DNA from: Serratia proteamaculans
GTDB taxonomy: Bacteria; Pseudomonadota; Gammaproteobacteria; Enterobacterales; Enterobacteriaceae
Length of the DNA: 64,000 nt
Reading direction: 5' to 3'
NCBI RefSeq assembly: GCF_013337185.1
Contig: NZ_SWDE01000002.1
Coordinates: forward strand, 620,001 to 684,000
Made by a program: the position numbers and the translations under genes. How positions within the stretch are numbered: position 1 is the stretch's first letter; each line of letters opens with the position of its first letter. This document shows positions 26,897 through 36,469 of this stretch, one piece after another. The notes below the pieces were generated by a model, which was given only the letters and a program-made list of their open reading frames with translations, was not told the origin of the DNA and did not search any database.

Positions 26897-28241
26897 CACG
26901 GACTCCCTGGACAGTGAAGGTGAGTTTGGCCGCAGAGGCAGGAAGGCTATTCGCCCACAGTGCTTGCAGCCCGTCGACCAGACCGCCACGCCAGCACAGG
27001 TAGTCATGCCCGCCCGCCACGACCCGGTATTGCACCCGATGACCGGCATCACGCAGCAAATCCGCCATCCGGTCATTTACCCGATGCGCCACTTTTTCGT
27101 GCACCCCGGCTTCCATAAACACCTTCAATTGCCCTTGGCCGACGCCTTGCTCAACCTGATGCAGCAGCCAGCCGGCATCTGCCGGTATTTCTTCGCGCTG
27201 ATACATATCGCGACGCGGCCACCAGAATGAACCGGACTGGCTGATCACCCCGCCGAAGCACTGTGGCCAGTGCAAGCCGGCATACAGCGACGACAGGCCG
27301 CCAAAACTCTGGCCGCATACCAAAGTCGTGGCCGGATCTCGGCTGTGAGGTGCCCATTCGGCCACCTGCGGCAGCAGCTCTTCTTGCACCGCCAGCCAGA
27401 AATCCTCGTTGCAGGCCAGTTCCTGAGTGCGGTGCTTGAGACTGATAATGTCGATCAGCAGATACACCGCTTCCGGCAATTGGCCTTCACGGGTCAACTG
27501 CATCAGCGGATCCCAGACCGGCATGTTGCTCGACCAGAACTGGCCGTCCAGCAACACCGCCAGGGGTCGCTGCGCCGGGTTGCTGTCGCCGGTGGTGTAA
27601 ACCCAGACGTCGCGGGTATTGCCCAAGCGTTCGCTGTGCCAACTATGGCGCTGCAGCCGCGCAGGCGGCGCTGGCGTACAACGTCCACTGGCCACGGCGT
27701 AGCGATCAAAATCCTGCCAGGCCGGTTGCGCGGGTGCCTCCGGCATATGCAATCCGGACAGCACGTTGCCGGAGACACCGGCCCAGGAACGATGGGGATT
27801 AAGCAGGTCCTGGGTGGCACCGGCAAACACCTGATGCCACCAGTGACGGATCGAATGCATATTGGCGTGCGCATCCTCACCACTGTGTTCCAGCGGTCGG
27901 TCGTCCATACAGGGGATAAAGCAGTAGCTGCCGCGCCAGTCGGCGCTCAGCTCGGTTTGCCAGTACCAGACGTCGGTCCCTTCCAGCCGTTGCAGGCTCT
28001 GTGGCGGCGATGACTGGTGGTGGTCGGTCAGACAATTGATGTGGATCCAGACACGTTGATAGGCTGAAGTGAGTTCACATCCCTGCGGATCGCGCCATAA
28101 AAATGTGACCTTCCCTCGCCCATCCCCCAGCAACTCCACCAGCGGCGTACCGCGTTTGGCGATATTCAGCCACCATCCATGGCGCCCGGCGTGCTTGCTC
28201 GATAATAATCTGCTGCTTTCTGACTCGGATTTTGTTTTCAA
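26871..28241 (-). CDS. fes: Enterochelin esterase Fes
   Basis: A 456-aa cytoplasmic alpha/beta hydrolase cleaving the ferric enterobactin trilactone to free iron. An N-terminal Fes-type domain (to about residue 165) precedes the esterase domain, whose nucleophile is in CGQSFGGLSSLYAG (about 311) and catalytic histidine in VAGGHDYLCW (about 410). Longer than E. coli Fes (400 aa in databases), with extra residues at the N-terminus; the first ATG at 28241 was kept because WWLNIAKRGTPLV, which homologues share, begins soon after. First gene of fes-ybdZ-entF. Confidence 0.93.
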   Translation of the reverse strand: MKTKSESESSRLLSSKHAGRHGWWLNIAKRGTPLVELLGDGRGKVTFLWRDPQGCELTSAYQRVWIHINCLTDHHQSSPPQSLQRLEGTDVWYWQTELSADWRGSYCFIPCMDDRPLEHSGEDAHANMHSIRHWWHQVFAGATQDLLNPHRSWAGVSGNVLSGLHMPEAPAQPAWQDFDRYAVASGRCTPAPPARLQRHSWHSERLGNTRDVWVYTTGDSNPAQRPLAVLLDGQFWSSNMPVWDPLMQLTREGQLPEAVYLLIDIISLKHRTQELACNEDFWLAVQEELLPQVAEWAPHSRDPATTLVCGQSFGGLSSLYAGLHWPQCFGGVISQSGSFWWPRRDMYQREEIPADAGWLLHQVEQGVGQGQLKVFMEAGVHEKVAHRVNDRMADLLRDAGHRVQYRVVAGGHDYLCWRGGLVDGLQALWANSLPASAAKLTFTVQGVRDGNSEPVR

Positions 28242-28561
28242 AACGCCTATTCACTATTTAGCTGGCAGCTTCAGGAAAGCCGGTAAATTCGCGGCGCGAG
28301 GCGCTGCCCAAGAAAACCGTAAACCGAATACTATTGATAATTATTTGCGTTTGCAATAGTGTGTGTAGGCTCGCAAACCGGGCAGGTATTCTTCAACAGG
28401 GATGGATACCGGGTTTTAGCGCTGAATCCAATGTCGGTGATGTCGCATCCGTACCGGTTGGATTTTAATTTCCGAAAACACAAAAACTACAACCGCCCTT
28501 CTCTACTGCCGGAGGCCTGCTTTCGGTGCCCCGGGAAAGGCAGCAAGGTAGGAACTCTCAC
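28242..28561. promoter_or_regulatory. Divergent fes/fepA control region
   Basis: 320 bp between divergent starts. A Fur-box-like sequence lies at 28330-28348. The remaining part toward fepA is an unusually long leader (over 200 bases) in which I see no convincing gene; the 68-codon frame at 28359-28565 lacks a ribosome-binding site and family resemblance. Confidence 0.6.
28330..28348. promoter_or_regulatory. Fur box candidate between fes and fepA
   Basis: ACTATTGATAATTATTTGC matches about 13 of 19 consensus positions with an intact TGATAAT. The E. coli fes-fepA promoter region carries Fur sites in the same place. Confidence 0.58.
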
Positions 28562-30841
28562 ATGAACCGCAAATTATCTCGTTATTCCTTAGCCACACTC
28601 ATCGGGTTAGGGTTAGGCGCGTCCGCCTTTGCGCACGCCGCACAGCAAACTGATACCCCCGCAGAAACCGACGCCGTCGCCAAGAACAATAAAGAAACTG
28701 CCGAGGACACTATTGTCGTCACCGCCGCCAAGCAGAACCTGCAGGCGCCCGGGGTTTCTACCATCACCGCCGACGAAATCAAAAAACGCCCGCCGGCGCG
28801 CGATATTAGCGAACTGATCCGCACCATGCCGGGCGTTAACCTGACCGGTAACTCCACCAGCGGCCAGCGCGGCAACAACCGCCAGATCGATATTCGCGGC
28901 ATGGGCCCGGAAAATACCCTGATCCTGATCGACGGCAAACCCGCCACCAGCCGCAATTCGGTACGTCAGGGTTGGCGTGGCGAACGTGATACCCGTGGCG
29001 ATACCGCCTGGGTCCCCCCGGAGATGATTGAACGTATCGAAGTGCTGCGCGGCCCGGCAGCGGCACGCTACGGCAACGGTGCCGCCGGCGGCGTAGTCAA
29101 TATCATCACCAAAAAGAACACCAAAGAGCTGCACGGCTCGTTAAATGCCTTCTTCAACGTGCCGCAGCACAAGCAGGAAGGTTCCACCAAGCGCACCGAC
29201 TTCAGCCTGTCTGGCCCGCTGACCGACGAATTAAGCTTCCGCCTGTTCGGTGGTTACAGCAAAACCCAGGCCGATGCCTGGGATATCAACGAATCGCATA
29301 AATCCGAGCGCGTAGGCATTTATGCCAACAGTACCCCTTCCGGGCGTGAAGGCGTGGAAGACAAAAACATCGATGCCATGCTGCATTGGGATTTTGCCCA
29401 CCTGCAGTCACTGGAGTTTGAGTATGCCTACGGTCGGCAGGGCAACCTGTACGCTGGGGACACTCAAAACACCAACTCCAACGCGCTGGTGCAAAGTAAC
29501 TACGGTAAAGAAACCAACCGTATTTACCGTGAGACTTTCGGTCTTAACCACCGGGGGGCCTGGGATAGTGGCGTCAGTACCAACAACTATATTCAGTTCG
29601 AACGCACCCGTAATACCCGCCTGAACGAAGGCCTGGCCGGCGGTACCGAAGGCATCTTCGATACCAAAAACGAAGGCTTTGGCACCACCAAGCTGGACGA
29701 TTTCCTGGCGCACAGCGAAATCAGCGTGCCATTTGAGCTGGGCGTGACGCAAACCGCGACGCTGGGCACCGAATGGAACCAGCAGAAAATGAAAGATGGC
29801 TCTTCCACCAGCCAAACCCTGATGGGCGGCACCATTCCTGGTCAGGCAACCGGTACCCGCAGCCCTTATGCTTCCGCGCATATCTTCTCGCTGTTTGCCG
29901 AAGACAATATGGAGCTGACCGACAGCACCATGCTGACGCCAGGCCTGCGTTACGACCTGCACTCCGAGGCCGGTAACAACTGGAGCCCGTCGCTGAATCT
30001 GTCGCAGGAACTGGGCGACTTCTTCACCCTGAAGATGGGCATTGCCCGCGCTTATAAGGCACCAAACCTGTACCAGACCAACCCGAACTATTTGCTCTAC
30101 AGCAAAGGGCAGGGTTGCTCGTCCAGCGATGTCAAAAATGGCTGTTACCTGCTGGGTAACGACGATCTGAAGGCGGAAACCAGCGTCAACAAAGAAGTGG
30201 GTCTGGAGTTCCATAACGACGGCTGGCTGGCTGGCGTGACCTATTTCCGCAACGACTACCACAACAAAATCGAAGCGGGTAACTCTCGCATCGGCACCAG
30301 CAGCACGGGTACCGCTATCTACCAATGGGAAAACGTGCCTAAAGCGGTAGTACAGGGATTGGAAGGCACGTTGAACGTGCCGGTCAGCGAGACCGTTTCC
30401 TGGACCAACAACGCCACCTATATGATTGAAAACAAGAATAAGACGACCGGTGATTACCTGTCGATTATTCCTGAATTCACCATCAACTCGACCCTGAGCT
30501 GGCAGGCCACAGAGGAGCTGTCGATGCAGTCGACCCTGACCTGGTACGGCCGTCAGAAGCCGAAGAAGTACAACTATCAGGGCAAACCGGTTAGCGGAAC
30601 CGAAACCAAGGAAGTCAGCCCTTACGCCGTAGTGGGTGCCAGCGCCACCTATGATGTGACCAAGAACGTCAGCCTGACGGCCGGTATCGACAACCTGTTC
30701 GACAAACGTCAGTTCCGTGAAGGTAACTCGCAGAACGTGGGTGACCCGACCACTGGCGCGATTAACATTGCCGGTGCGGGCGCTGCCACCTACAACGAAC
30801 CGGGCCGGACTTACTATATGAGCGTGAATACCCATTTCTAA
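28562..30841 (+). CDS. fepA: Ferric enterobactin TonB-dependent receptor FepA
   Basis: A 759-aa outer-membrane receptor. Signal peptide to about residue 26 (AFAHA), TonB box DTIVVTA at 49-55, plug domain with DIRGMGPENTLILIDGKP and the ERIEVLRGPAAARYGNGAAG block, then a 22-strand barrel ending in aromatic Phe (YYMSVNTHF). It imports ferric enterobactin with TonB energy. E. coli FepA is 746 aa. The ATG at 28562 begins a proper signal peptide; the upstream frame start at 28526 does not. Closed by a shared terminator at 30863-30889. Confidence 0.94.
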   Translation: MNRKLSRYSLATLIGLGLGASAFAHAAQQTDTPAETDAVAKNNKETAEDTIVVTAAKQNLQAPGVSTITADEIKKRPPARDISELIRTMPGVNLTGNSTSGQRGNNRQIDIRGMGPENTLILIDGKPATSRNSVRQGWRGERDTRGDTAWVPPEMIERIEVLRGPAAARYGNGAAGGVVNIITKKNTKELHGSLNAFFNVPQHKQEGSTKRTDFSLSGPLTDELSFRLFGGYSKTQADAWDINESHKSERVGIYANSTPSGREGVEDKNIDAMLHWDFAHLQSLEFEYAYGRQGNLYAGDTQNTNSNALVQSNYGKETNRIYRETFGLNHRGAWDSGVSTNNYIQFERTRNTRLNEGLAGGTEGIFDTKNEGFGTTKLDDFLAHSEISVPFELGVTQTATLGTEWNQQKMKDGSSTSQTLMGGTIPGQATGTRSPYASAHIFSLFAEDNMELTDSTMLTPGLRYDLHSEAGNNWSPSLNLSQELGDFFTLKMGIARAYKAPNLYQTNPNYLLYSKGQGCSSSDVKNGCYLLGNDDLKAETSVNKEVGLEFHNDGWLAGVTYFRNDYHNKIEAGNSRIGTSSTGTAIYQWENVPKAVVQGLEGTLNVPVSETVSWTNNATYMIENKNKTTGDYLSIIPEFTINSTLSWQATEELSMQSTLTWYGRQKPKKYNYQGKPVSGTETKEVSPYAVVGASATYDVTKNVSLTAGIDNLFDKRQFREGNSQNVGDPTTGAINIAGAGAATYNEPGRTYYMSVNTHF

Positions 30842-30862
30842 TGGTGGGATAAACCGGTAATG

Positions 30863-30889
30863 AAACGGGGCTGCCATGCAGCCCCGTTT
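30863..30889. terminator. Bidirectional terminator between fepA and the DppA-like gene
   Basis: AAACGGGGCTGC and GCAGCCCCGTTT form a 12-bp stem around a 3-base loop, with T-rich sequence after it (TCATTATTT). The convergent DppA-like stop lies 3 bases away, so both transcripts probably end here. Confidence 0.88.
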
Positions 30890-30891
30890 CA

Positions 30892-32487
30892 TTATTTCTC
30901 CAGCGAAACCTGTTTGAAGATGTGCTTGCCGAACGGGTCAATCTCGTAGCCCTTCACTTCCTTGCGTACCGGCTCAAAAATGGTTGAATGCGCAATCATC
31001 ATCGCCGGCATTTGGTCATGCATCATCACCTGTGCCTGCTGATAAATCGCCACCCGTTTGGCGTGATCGTTCTCTTCCCGCGCCTGCTGGATCAGCTTAT
31101 CGAACGGTGGATAGCACCATTTGGCCGAGTTTGAACCCCCGTTGGCCGAAACGCAGGTAAACAGCGGGCCGAAGAAGTTATCCGGATCGCCGTTGGCGGT
31201 GGTCCAGCCCATCAACGCAGCCTGATGTTCCCCGTTCTTTATCCGCTGCAAATATTCACCCCACTCAAAGGTGACAATCCTGGCCTTCACGCCGATTTTT
31301 GCCCAGTCGGCCTGGATCATCTCCGCCATGCGTTTGGCATTCGGGTTGTATGGCCGCTGTACCGGCATCGCCCACAGATCGATGGCGAACCCCTGCCCCA
31401 GACCGGCCTCCTGCAACAACTGTTTGGCTTTTTCCGGTGAGTACGGATAGTCCTCAATCTGGTCATTGCTTCCCCACTGGGTCGGCGGCAGCAGGTTCTT
31501 CGCCGGCTGGCCTGCGCCGTGGAATACCGCCTCGAGGATCGCCGGTTTGTTCACCGCCAGCGCCAGCGCCTGCCGCACCTTGAGGTTATCCAGCGGTTTT
31601 TTCTGGGTATTGAACGCCAGGAAACCGATGTTCAGGCCGGATTTCTCCATCACCTGGATATTTTTGTCCTCGCGCATGCGCTTGAGATCCGCCGGGTTGG
31701 GGAAAGGCATTACCTGACATTCATTCTTTTGCAGTTTGGCAAAGCGTACCGCCGCATCCGGGGTGATCGAGAACACCAGGCGGTCTATCTTCGGTTTGCC
31801 CTCCCAATACTGGTCGAATGCCTTGTAGAGGATCTTCGCATCCTTCTGGTACTGCACCAGTTGGAACGGCCCGGTGCCAACCGGATCGTTATCCACTCGC
31901 TGTGGCGTGCCGGCCTTGAGCATCGCATCGGCATATTCGGCCGAGAGAATAGTGGCGAAATACATGCCGAGATCGGCCACAAACGGCGCTTCGGCACGCG
32001 AAAGCTCAAAACGCACGGTGTGGTCGTCCACTTTGACAATGTTGTTGATCAGCGTGCCAAACTCCATCGACTCAAAATTGGTGTAAGCGCCGTTGGAGAC
32101 CTTGTGATAGGGGTTATTGGGGTCTTTTTGCCGCATAAAGGAGAAGATAACGTCGTCGGCGTTGAAGTCGCGGGTGGGGGTAAAGTATTTATTGCTCTGG
32201 AATTTCACCCCCTTGCGCAGATGAAAGGTGTATTGCTTGCCGTCTTCACTCACCTGCCAGCTTTCCGCCAGGCTGGGTTGCAGCTCGACGGTACCAACTT
32301 TAAAGTCCACCAACCGGTTGTAAATCGTCGCCGAACTGGCGTCAACCGTGGGACCGGAGGTAAACAACTGCGGATTAAACCCTTCCGGCGAGCTTTCGGA
32401 ACAATAAACCAGCGTGCTGGCGCGTGCGCCGCCCATCACCGCCAGAACCAATAATCCCAACGTCATTGTTATTGCTTTTTTATTCAT
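30892..32487 (-). CDS. DppA-like periplasmic peptide-binding protein (orphan)
   Basis: A 531-aa ABC transporter substrate-binding protein of the SBP_bac_5 family. Signal peptide to about residue 23 (GGARA), then LVYCSESSPEGFNPQLFTSG and a body closely matching E. coli DppA throughout, including KNECQVMPFPNPADL and VQRPYNPNAKRMAEMIQADW. No lipobox. It therefore probably binds dipeptides; DppA is also known to carry haem and 5-aminolevulinate. No permease or ATPase genes are adjacent, so it must use a transporter encoded elsewhere. Start at 32487 (MNKKAITMT) gives the signal peptide. Probably a paralogue of the main dppA. Confidence 0.88.
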   Translation of the reverse strand: MNKKAITMTLGLLVLAVMGGARASTLVYCSESSPEGFNPQLFTSGPTVDASSATIYNRLVDFKVGTVELQPSLAESWQVSEDGKQYTFHLRKGVKFQSNKYFTPTRDFNADDVIFSFMRQKDPNNPYHKVSNGAYTNFESMEFGTLINNIVKVDDHTVRFELSRAEAPFVADLGMYFATILSAEYADAMLKAGTPQRVDNDPVGTGPFQLVQYQKDAKILYKAFDQYWEGKPKIDRLVFSITPDAAVRFAKLQKNECQVMPFPNPADLKRMREDKNIQVMEKSGLNIGFLAFNTQKKPLDNLKVRQALALAVNKPAILEAVFHGAGQPAKNLLPPTQWGSNDQIEDYPYSPEKAKQLLQEAGLGQGFAIDLWAMPVQRPYNPNAKRMAEMIQADWAKIGVKARIVTFEWGEYLQRIKNGEHQAALMGWTTANGDPDNFFGPLFTCVSANGGSNSAKWCYPPFDKLIQQAREENDHAKRVAIYQQAQVMMHDQMPAMMIAHSTIFEPVRKEVKGYEIDPFGKHIFKQVSLEK

Positions 32488-32572
32488 TGTGCCATCCCCA
32501 GAGTAGAAAACAGACTCGAGGGATACCAATAAATCATGCAGTTAGGGATGTAAAGCACAAATTCTGAGCATA

Positions 32573-32605
32573 AAAAACGGGGAGTGCCGCATGCGGCATT
32601 CCCCG
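32573..32605 (-). terminator. Terminator of the bud operon
   Basis: On the minus strand, CGGGGAATGCCGC and GCGGCACTCCCCG form a long, slightly imperfect stem followed by six T. It lies 22 bases past the budB stop. Confidence 0.9.
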
Positions 32606-32626
32606 TGGTTGTCACGCTTGCTGAAA

Positions 32627-34312
32627 TTAAATCATCTGGCTGAAGTTCATCTGCGCCATCAGTTTGTAGTTGTCGGCGTAATCCACCGGAATAGCGACCA
32701 CCACCGGTCCCTGAATTTCCATTGCCTTGCGCAGCATCGGCCGCAAGTCTTCCACCGACTGCACGGCAAACCCGACCGCGCCGCAGGCTTCGGCATAGGC
32801 TTTAAAATCAATCGGGCCGAATTCCACCCCGGATTTACGCCGGTATTTGTTCACCTCCTGCATTTCTACCATGTTGTAGGCGTTATCCACCCAAATGACG
32901 TGCACGATGTTATTTTTCAGTCGTACTGCGGTTTCCAGCTCCATGCTCGACTGCATAAAACCGCCGTCGCCGGAGATAGAGACCACTTTGTCCCCCGGGC
33001 GCACCAAAGCGGCACCGATAGCCCACGGCAACGCCACCCCCATGGTCTGTTGGCCGTTGGAAATCAGTAGCTGGCGCGCCCGGAAGCTGTAAAGATAACG
33101 TGCAATCCAGATGTGGAAGCTGCCCATGTCCACGCACAGCGTCACGTCGTCGCTGACGATATCCTGCAACTCTTTCACGATACGCAACGGGTGAATTGGC
33201 ATGCCGCCGCGCCGTGCAGCGCGTTCAGCCAGTTCATGGCGCTGACGGCCCAGATCGCTGAGGATCAATTCCACCTCCGTCGGCACGCTCACCACGCCGC
33301 TAAAGGCTTCGGTCATCATGTCGAGGGTAGCGCTGATATTGCCCACCAGCTCAATGTCCGGACGATAGCAGGTGTCGATATCCGCCGGCAGCACGTCGAT
33401 ATGCACCAGTTTCAATCGGCCCTGGCTGTTCCACATGCAGGGATCGTATTCAATTGGGCCATAACCGACGCTGACCACCAGATCGGCCTTCTGCAATAGC
33501 TGGTCGGCGGGTTGGTTATTGAACAACCCAACGCGTCCGGCAAAGCGCGCAAAGTGATTAACGTCGATCACCCCCGCTGCCTGATAGGTACCCACCACCG
33601 GCATATGGGTGCGATGCAGCAACTGACGCACCGACTCGCTGTTTTCCGGACGGCTGGCCTGCAAGCCCAACAGCAGCACCGGGCATTTCGCCTGCTGGAT
33701 CAATTTGACCGCGGCGCGAATATCCTCGCTAGCCGCCGCCCCCATGCGTGGCAGTCGGCAACCCGCCAGCACCGGCGCGCTGACCGGCTCATTGACGATA
33801 TCCATGGGCAGACTGATGAAAGAGGCCCCCGGACGGCCGAACTCGGCGTGGCGGAAGGCGTTGGCAATCACCTCTGAAATCGCCGAACCGGCATGCACCT
33901 CGGCACAATACTTGGTCACCGGCCGGAACATGCTGACGGTGTCCATGCTCTGGTGGGTCTGCTTCAGGTTATCGGCACGTTTCACCGCGCCGCCAAAAGC
34001 CACCACCGCATCCCCTTCCGAGGTCGCGGTTGCCAGCCCGGTGATCAGGTTGGAACTGCCCGGCCCGGAGGTCACCAGCGCCACCCCGGCCTTGCCGGTC
34101 AAGCGCCCGACCGCCGCTGCCATAAATGCCGCGTTGGCTTCGTGACGCACCACCACCGTTTCTATCGACGGCGCATCCTCCAGCGAATCAAATACCCGGT
34201 CTATCTTGGCTCCCGGAATACCGAATACGTGTTTGACGCCCTGCGCCTCCAGATTTTTCACCACCAAATCTGCGCCGCATGCCCAGTTATTGTCTGTTTT
34301 TGCCTTGTTCAT
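32627..34312 (-). CDS. budB: Catabolic acetolactate synthase
   Basis: A 561-aa ThDP enzyme condensing two pyruvates to alpha-acetolactate. The activating glutamate is in [14 protein letters not shown] near residue 57 and the ThDP/Mg motif starts [13 protein letters not shown] and continues to [13 protein letters not shown]. The single-subunit form beside an acetolactate decarboxylase marks it as the catabolic (FAD-independent) type that feeds acetoin and 2,3-butanediol rather than the biosynthetic IlvB type. Second gene of budA-budB, 39 bases after budA; budC is not present. Confidence 0.94.
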   Translation of the reverse strand: MNKAKTDNNWACGADLVVKNLEAQGVKHVFGIPGAKIDRVFDSLEDAPSIETVVVRHEANAAFMAAAVGRLTGKAGVALVTSGPGSSNLITGLATATSEGDAVVAFGGAVKRADNLKQTHQSMDTVSMFRPVTKYCAEVHAGSAISEVIANAFRHAEFGRPGASFISLPMDIVNEPVSAPVLAGCRLPRMGAAASEDIRAAVKLIQQAKCPVLLLGLQASRPENSESVRQLLHRTHMPVVGTYQAAGVIDVNHFARFAGRVGLFNNQPADQLLQKADLVVSVGYGPIEYDPCMWNSQGRLKLVHIDVLPADIDTCYRPDIELVGNISATLDMMTEAFSGVVSVPTEVELILSDLGRQRHELAERAARRGGMPIHPLRIVKELQDIVSDDVTLCVDMGSFHIWIARYLYSFRARQLLISNGQQTMGVALPWAIGAALVRPGDKVVSISGDGGFMQSSMELETAVRLKNNIVHVIWVDNAYNMVEMQEVNKYRRKSGVEFGPIDFKAYAEACGAVGFAVQSVEDLRPMLRKAMEIQGPVVVAIPVDYADNYKLMAQMNFSQMI

Positions 34313-34351
34313 GGAATACCTCCTGAAAACTAACCCAAGACTGTCGCGGAA

Positions 34352-35131
34352 TTAACCCTCGGCAGAACGAATTGCACGATCCAAATCCTCTGGACAGAGG
34401 TCGGCGCGCAGAAAATCCGCGTCATGCGGCAACTGAAGATTGAGACGGGTGATCACACCAAATTGCAGGCGGCCGTGGTCGAGCTGGTAATCCAGCACGT
34501 GCCCACCGCCGTTGCGGTCTTCGGTGACAAAATGCTCGTGATAACCGGCCACGCCAATGCCCTGCATATAGTCAGGCGAGCGAAAACCGACCAGCGTGCC
34601 CTGGCAGTGATGGAAGGCAAAGGTAGGCTGCTCTTCAATCGCTTCCAGCATTGGGCGATAGGGGCGCTCCTGACGGGGCACAGTCCGGGTTTCCACGTGG
34701 CTGAACTCGCCGTCGACGCGCACCGCGCAGAACAGATTCGGCGAAGCCACCTGTTCATCAATGCACTGGTGCAGCTGCGCCTTGGTGATCGGACGATCAA
34801 AGTGTTGGGTGACGCTGGGTTGGAAAAAGGTGACGACGGCAAACGGGGTTTTCTGCTGCAGACTGGCCGGCCGCGCGCTACCGTCGGCACGCAACTGGTG
34901 AATTTCCTTGTCGAAGGCGATCAGTTCGCCGTCCAGGTGGTTGAAAGTCCCCAGGCCAAAATTGCCGTGCCTGAGCAACTCGCCAATGGTGACCTCCCCT
35001 TCGTAAACACCGCTGATTAACGCGCTCATCAGCGAGATTTGGTAGATCTCGCCCTCCCCAACGCTCAGCGACTGCCTGGCAAAGCCCTGCGCCAAATGCT
35101 GCGCACAGGCACACCCGTGATCTTCGTTCAT
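34352..35131 (-). CDS. budA: Alpha-acetolactate decarboxylase
   Basis: A 259-aa zinc enzyme converting acetolactate to acetoin. The metal site is recognisable in GYHEHFVTEDRNGGGHVLDY near residues 195-215 (three histidines), with the conserved TVPRQERPYRP and QGTLVGFRSPDYMQG blocks before it. It diverts pyruvate from acid products into neutral acetoin. First gene of the operon, divergent from a LysR gene that probably controls it. Confidence 0.94.
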   Translation of the reverse strand: MNEDHGCACAQHLAQGFARQSLSVGEGEIYQISLMSALISGVYEGEVTIGELLRHGNFGLGTFNHLDGELIAFDKEIHQLRADGSARPASLQQKTPFAVVTFFQPSVTQHFDRPITKAQLHQCIDEQVASPNLFCAVRVDGEFSHVETRTVPRQERPYRPMLEAIEEQPTFAFHHCQGTLVGFRSPDYMQGIGVAGYHEHFVTEDRNGGGHVLDYQLDHGRLQFGVITRLNLQLPHDADFLRADLCPEDLDRAIRSAEG

Positions 35132-35566
35132 AACCTACTCCTCCACCAGCACGGAGTGAAATGCCCCGTGCGTTCAAAATGCTCACCAGAAAGTGAGCAA
35201 AGATGTCGCCGGCAACCCGTTCAGTTGGAACGATTCAGCCATCGGCGACAAAAAAACCGGCACGGCAGGCCGGCGACGCCCAATGTCAACAACGGTTTAG
35301 TTTCACTAACCATTGTTGCCAGGCAGCACGTCAAATTGAACGGTTAATCTGGTGTTGAAGCAGCTATCAATCCCGCAGGCACACAGAAACGCCTGGGAAA
35401 ACAAGTTATCTAACGTTCTAAAAACCGCGTGATTTATGCATTATTGCTCTACGCGGTGAGATCACGGCACGTTCTTACTCGCCGTAAGCACCCAAAAAGA
35501 GTAGCCGTAATGCGTCAGACGGAGAACCTGGTATTCATAAGAAACGCTTTTGCATATAATGCAAAA
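35132..35566. promoter_or_regulatory. Divergent region between budA and its LysR-type neighbour
   Basis: 435 bp with no convincing gene. It is mostly AT-rich toward the regulator. A perfect palindrome (35548-35566) lies directly before the LysR ATG. No clear FNR or CRP site was recognised. Confidence 0.5.
35548..35566. promoter_or_regulatory. Perfect palindrome overlapping a TATAAT, next to the LysR start
   Basis: TTTTGCAT-ATA-ATGCAAAA has 8-bp perfect arms, contains TATAAT (35555-35560 region) and ends at the base before the ATG. It could be an autoregulatory operator. No Shine-Dalgarno sequence precedes the ATG. Confidence 0.6.
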
Positions 35567-36469
35567 ATGAATGACGCCCGCTATGTTGAACATCTGCCGA
35601 TATTTCTCGAGGTCGCCCTATTGGGCAGCTTCTCCGCCGCTGCCCGCAAGCTGGGAATGGTACCTTCGTCCTTGGTACGCCACGTCGATGCGCTGGAAAA
35701 TGCATTGGGTGCAGCGCTGTTTATCCGCTCAACGCGCGGCCTGATGCTGACAGATGCGGGGGAAATGTTGCAGGCGCGTGCCACCACCTTGCTGACAGAC
35801 ATCAGCGATATCCGCGCAGAACTGACTTCGTTGAACGACAGACCGCAAGGTACCTTGCGCATCAGTTGCCTGCCGACCTTTGGCAAAACCTATATCCTGC
35901 CGCTGTTGCCGACGCTGGCTGAACGCTATCCCCAACTGTTTGTTGAACTGGATTTGACCGAACGTCAGACCGATCCAACCCAGGAACTGCTGGATGCCGC
36001 CATTCGCATCGGCGAGCAGAAAGACAGTAGCCTGTACGCCATCCGGATAGCGACCCAGCGCTGGGTGATGTGCGCCAGCCCTGATTATCTCGCTCGCTAC
36101 GGCAAGCCTGCCGACCTGAACGCTTTGCCGCAGCATCGGCTGATTGCCCGCTACCATAAGCAACAGCCGGCCTGCTGGGCGCAGATCCTCAGTGCCTCGT
36201 TGATGGATCGCTGCAGTCTGGTACTGCGCTGTGATGACTTTACCGCGCAGCGCGAAGCCGCACTGCTGGGGATGGGGATTACCTTTTTGCCCAACTGGGT
36301 GGTCGGGCCGGATATTCAGGCCGGTCGGTTGCTGCCGGTACTGGAGGATCCACGCCAGGACCAACAGGGAATTTATCTGCTGCGACCGGTGGCCAAGGTC
36401 TCAACCCGCTTGAATCTGTTCATCAGCTTACTCAAACAAGGTATCGGTCAGCCACCGAGCTGGGAATGA
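35567..36469 (+). CDS. LysR-family regulator divergent from budAB
   Basis: A 300-aa LysR-type regulator. The HTH is in IFLEVALLGSFSAAARKLGM (about residues 12-31) and SSLVRHVDALENALGAALF; the effector domain follows with LPTFGKTYILPLLPTLAERYP-like text typical of the CrgA-type subgroup. It is not closely similar to the Klebsiella BudR I remember, so the role as bud regulator rests on position only. ATG 35567 gives the usual N-terminus but has no ribosome-binding site; an upstream in-frame ATG at 35510 would add 19 residues. Its 3' end overlaps convergent eutC by 22 bp. Confidence 0.83.
   Translation: MNDARYVEHLPIFLEVALLGSFSAAARKLGMVPSSLVRHVDALENALGAALFIRSTRGLMLTDAGEMLQARATTLLTDISDIRAELTSLNDRPQGTLRISCLPTFGKTYILPLLPTLAERYPQLFVELDLTERQTDPTQELLDAAIRIGEQKDSSLYAIRIATQRWVMCASPDYLARYGKPADLNALPQHRLIARYHKQQPACWAQILSASLMDRCSLVLRCDDFTAQREAALLGMGITFLPNWVVGPDIQAGRLLPVLEDPRQDQQGIYLLRPVAKVSTRLNLFISLLKQGIGQPPSWE

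Noticed and set aside
28359-28565. 68-codon open frame in the fepA leader
   Set aside because: No ribosome-binding site, no recognisable family, and it runs into the fepA start.
29408-30892. 494-codon open frame antisense to fepA
   Set aside because: It is the complement of a strongly conserved TonB receptor gene, has no family resemblance or ribosome-binding site, and arises from GC-rich codon bias.
31519-32454. 311-codon open frame antisense to the DppA-like gene
   Set aside because: Shadow frame; no motif, and the opposite strand encodes a continuous DppA homologue.
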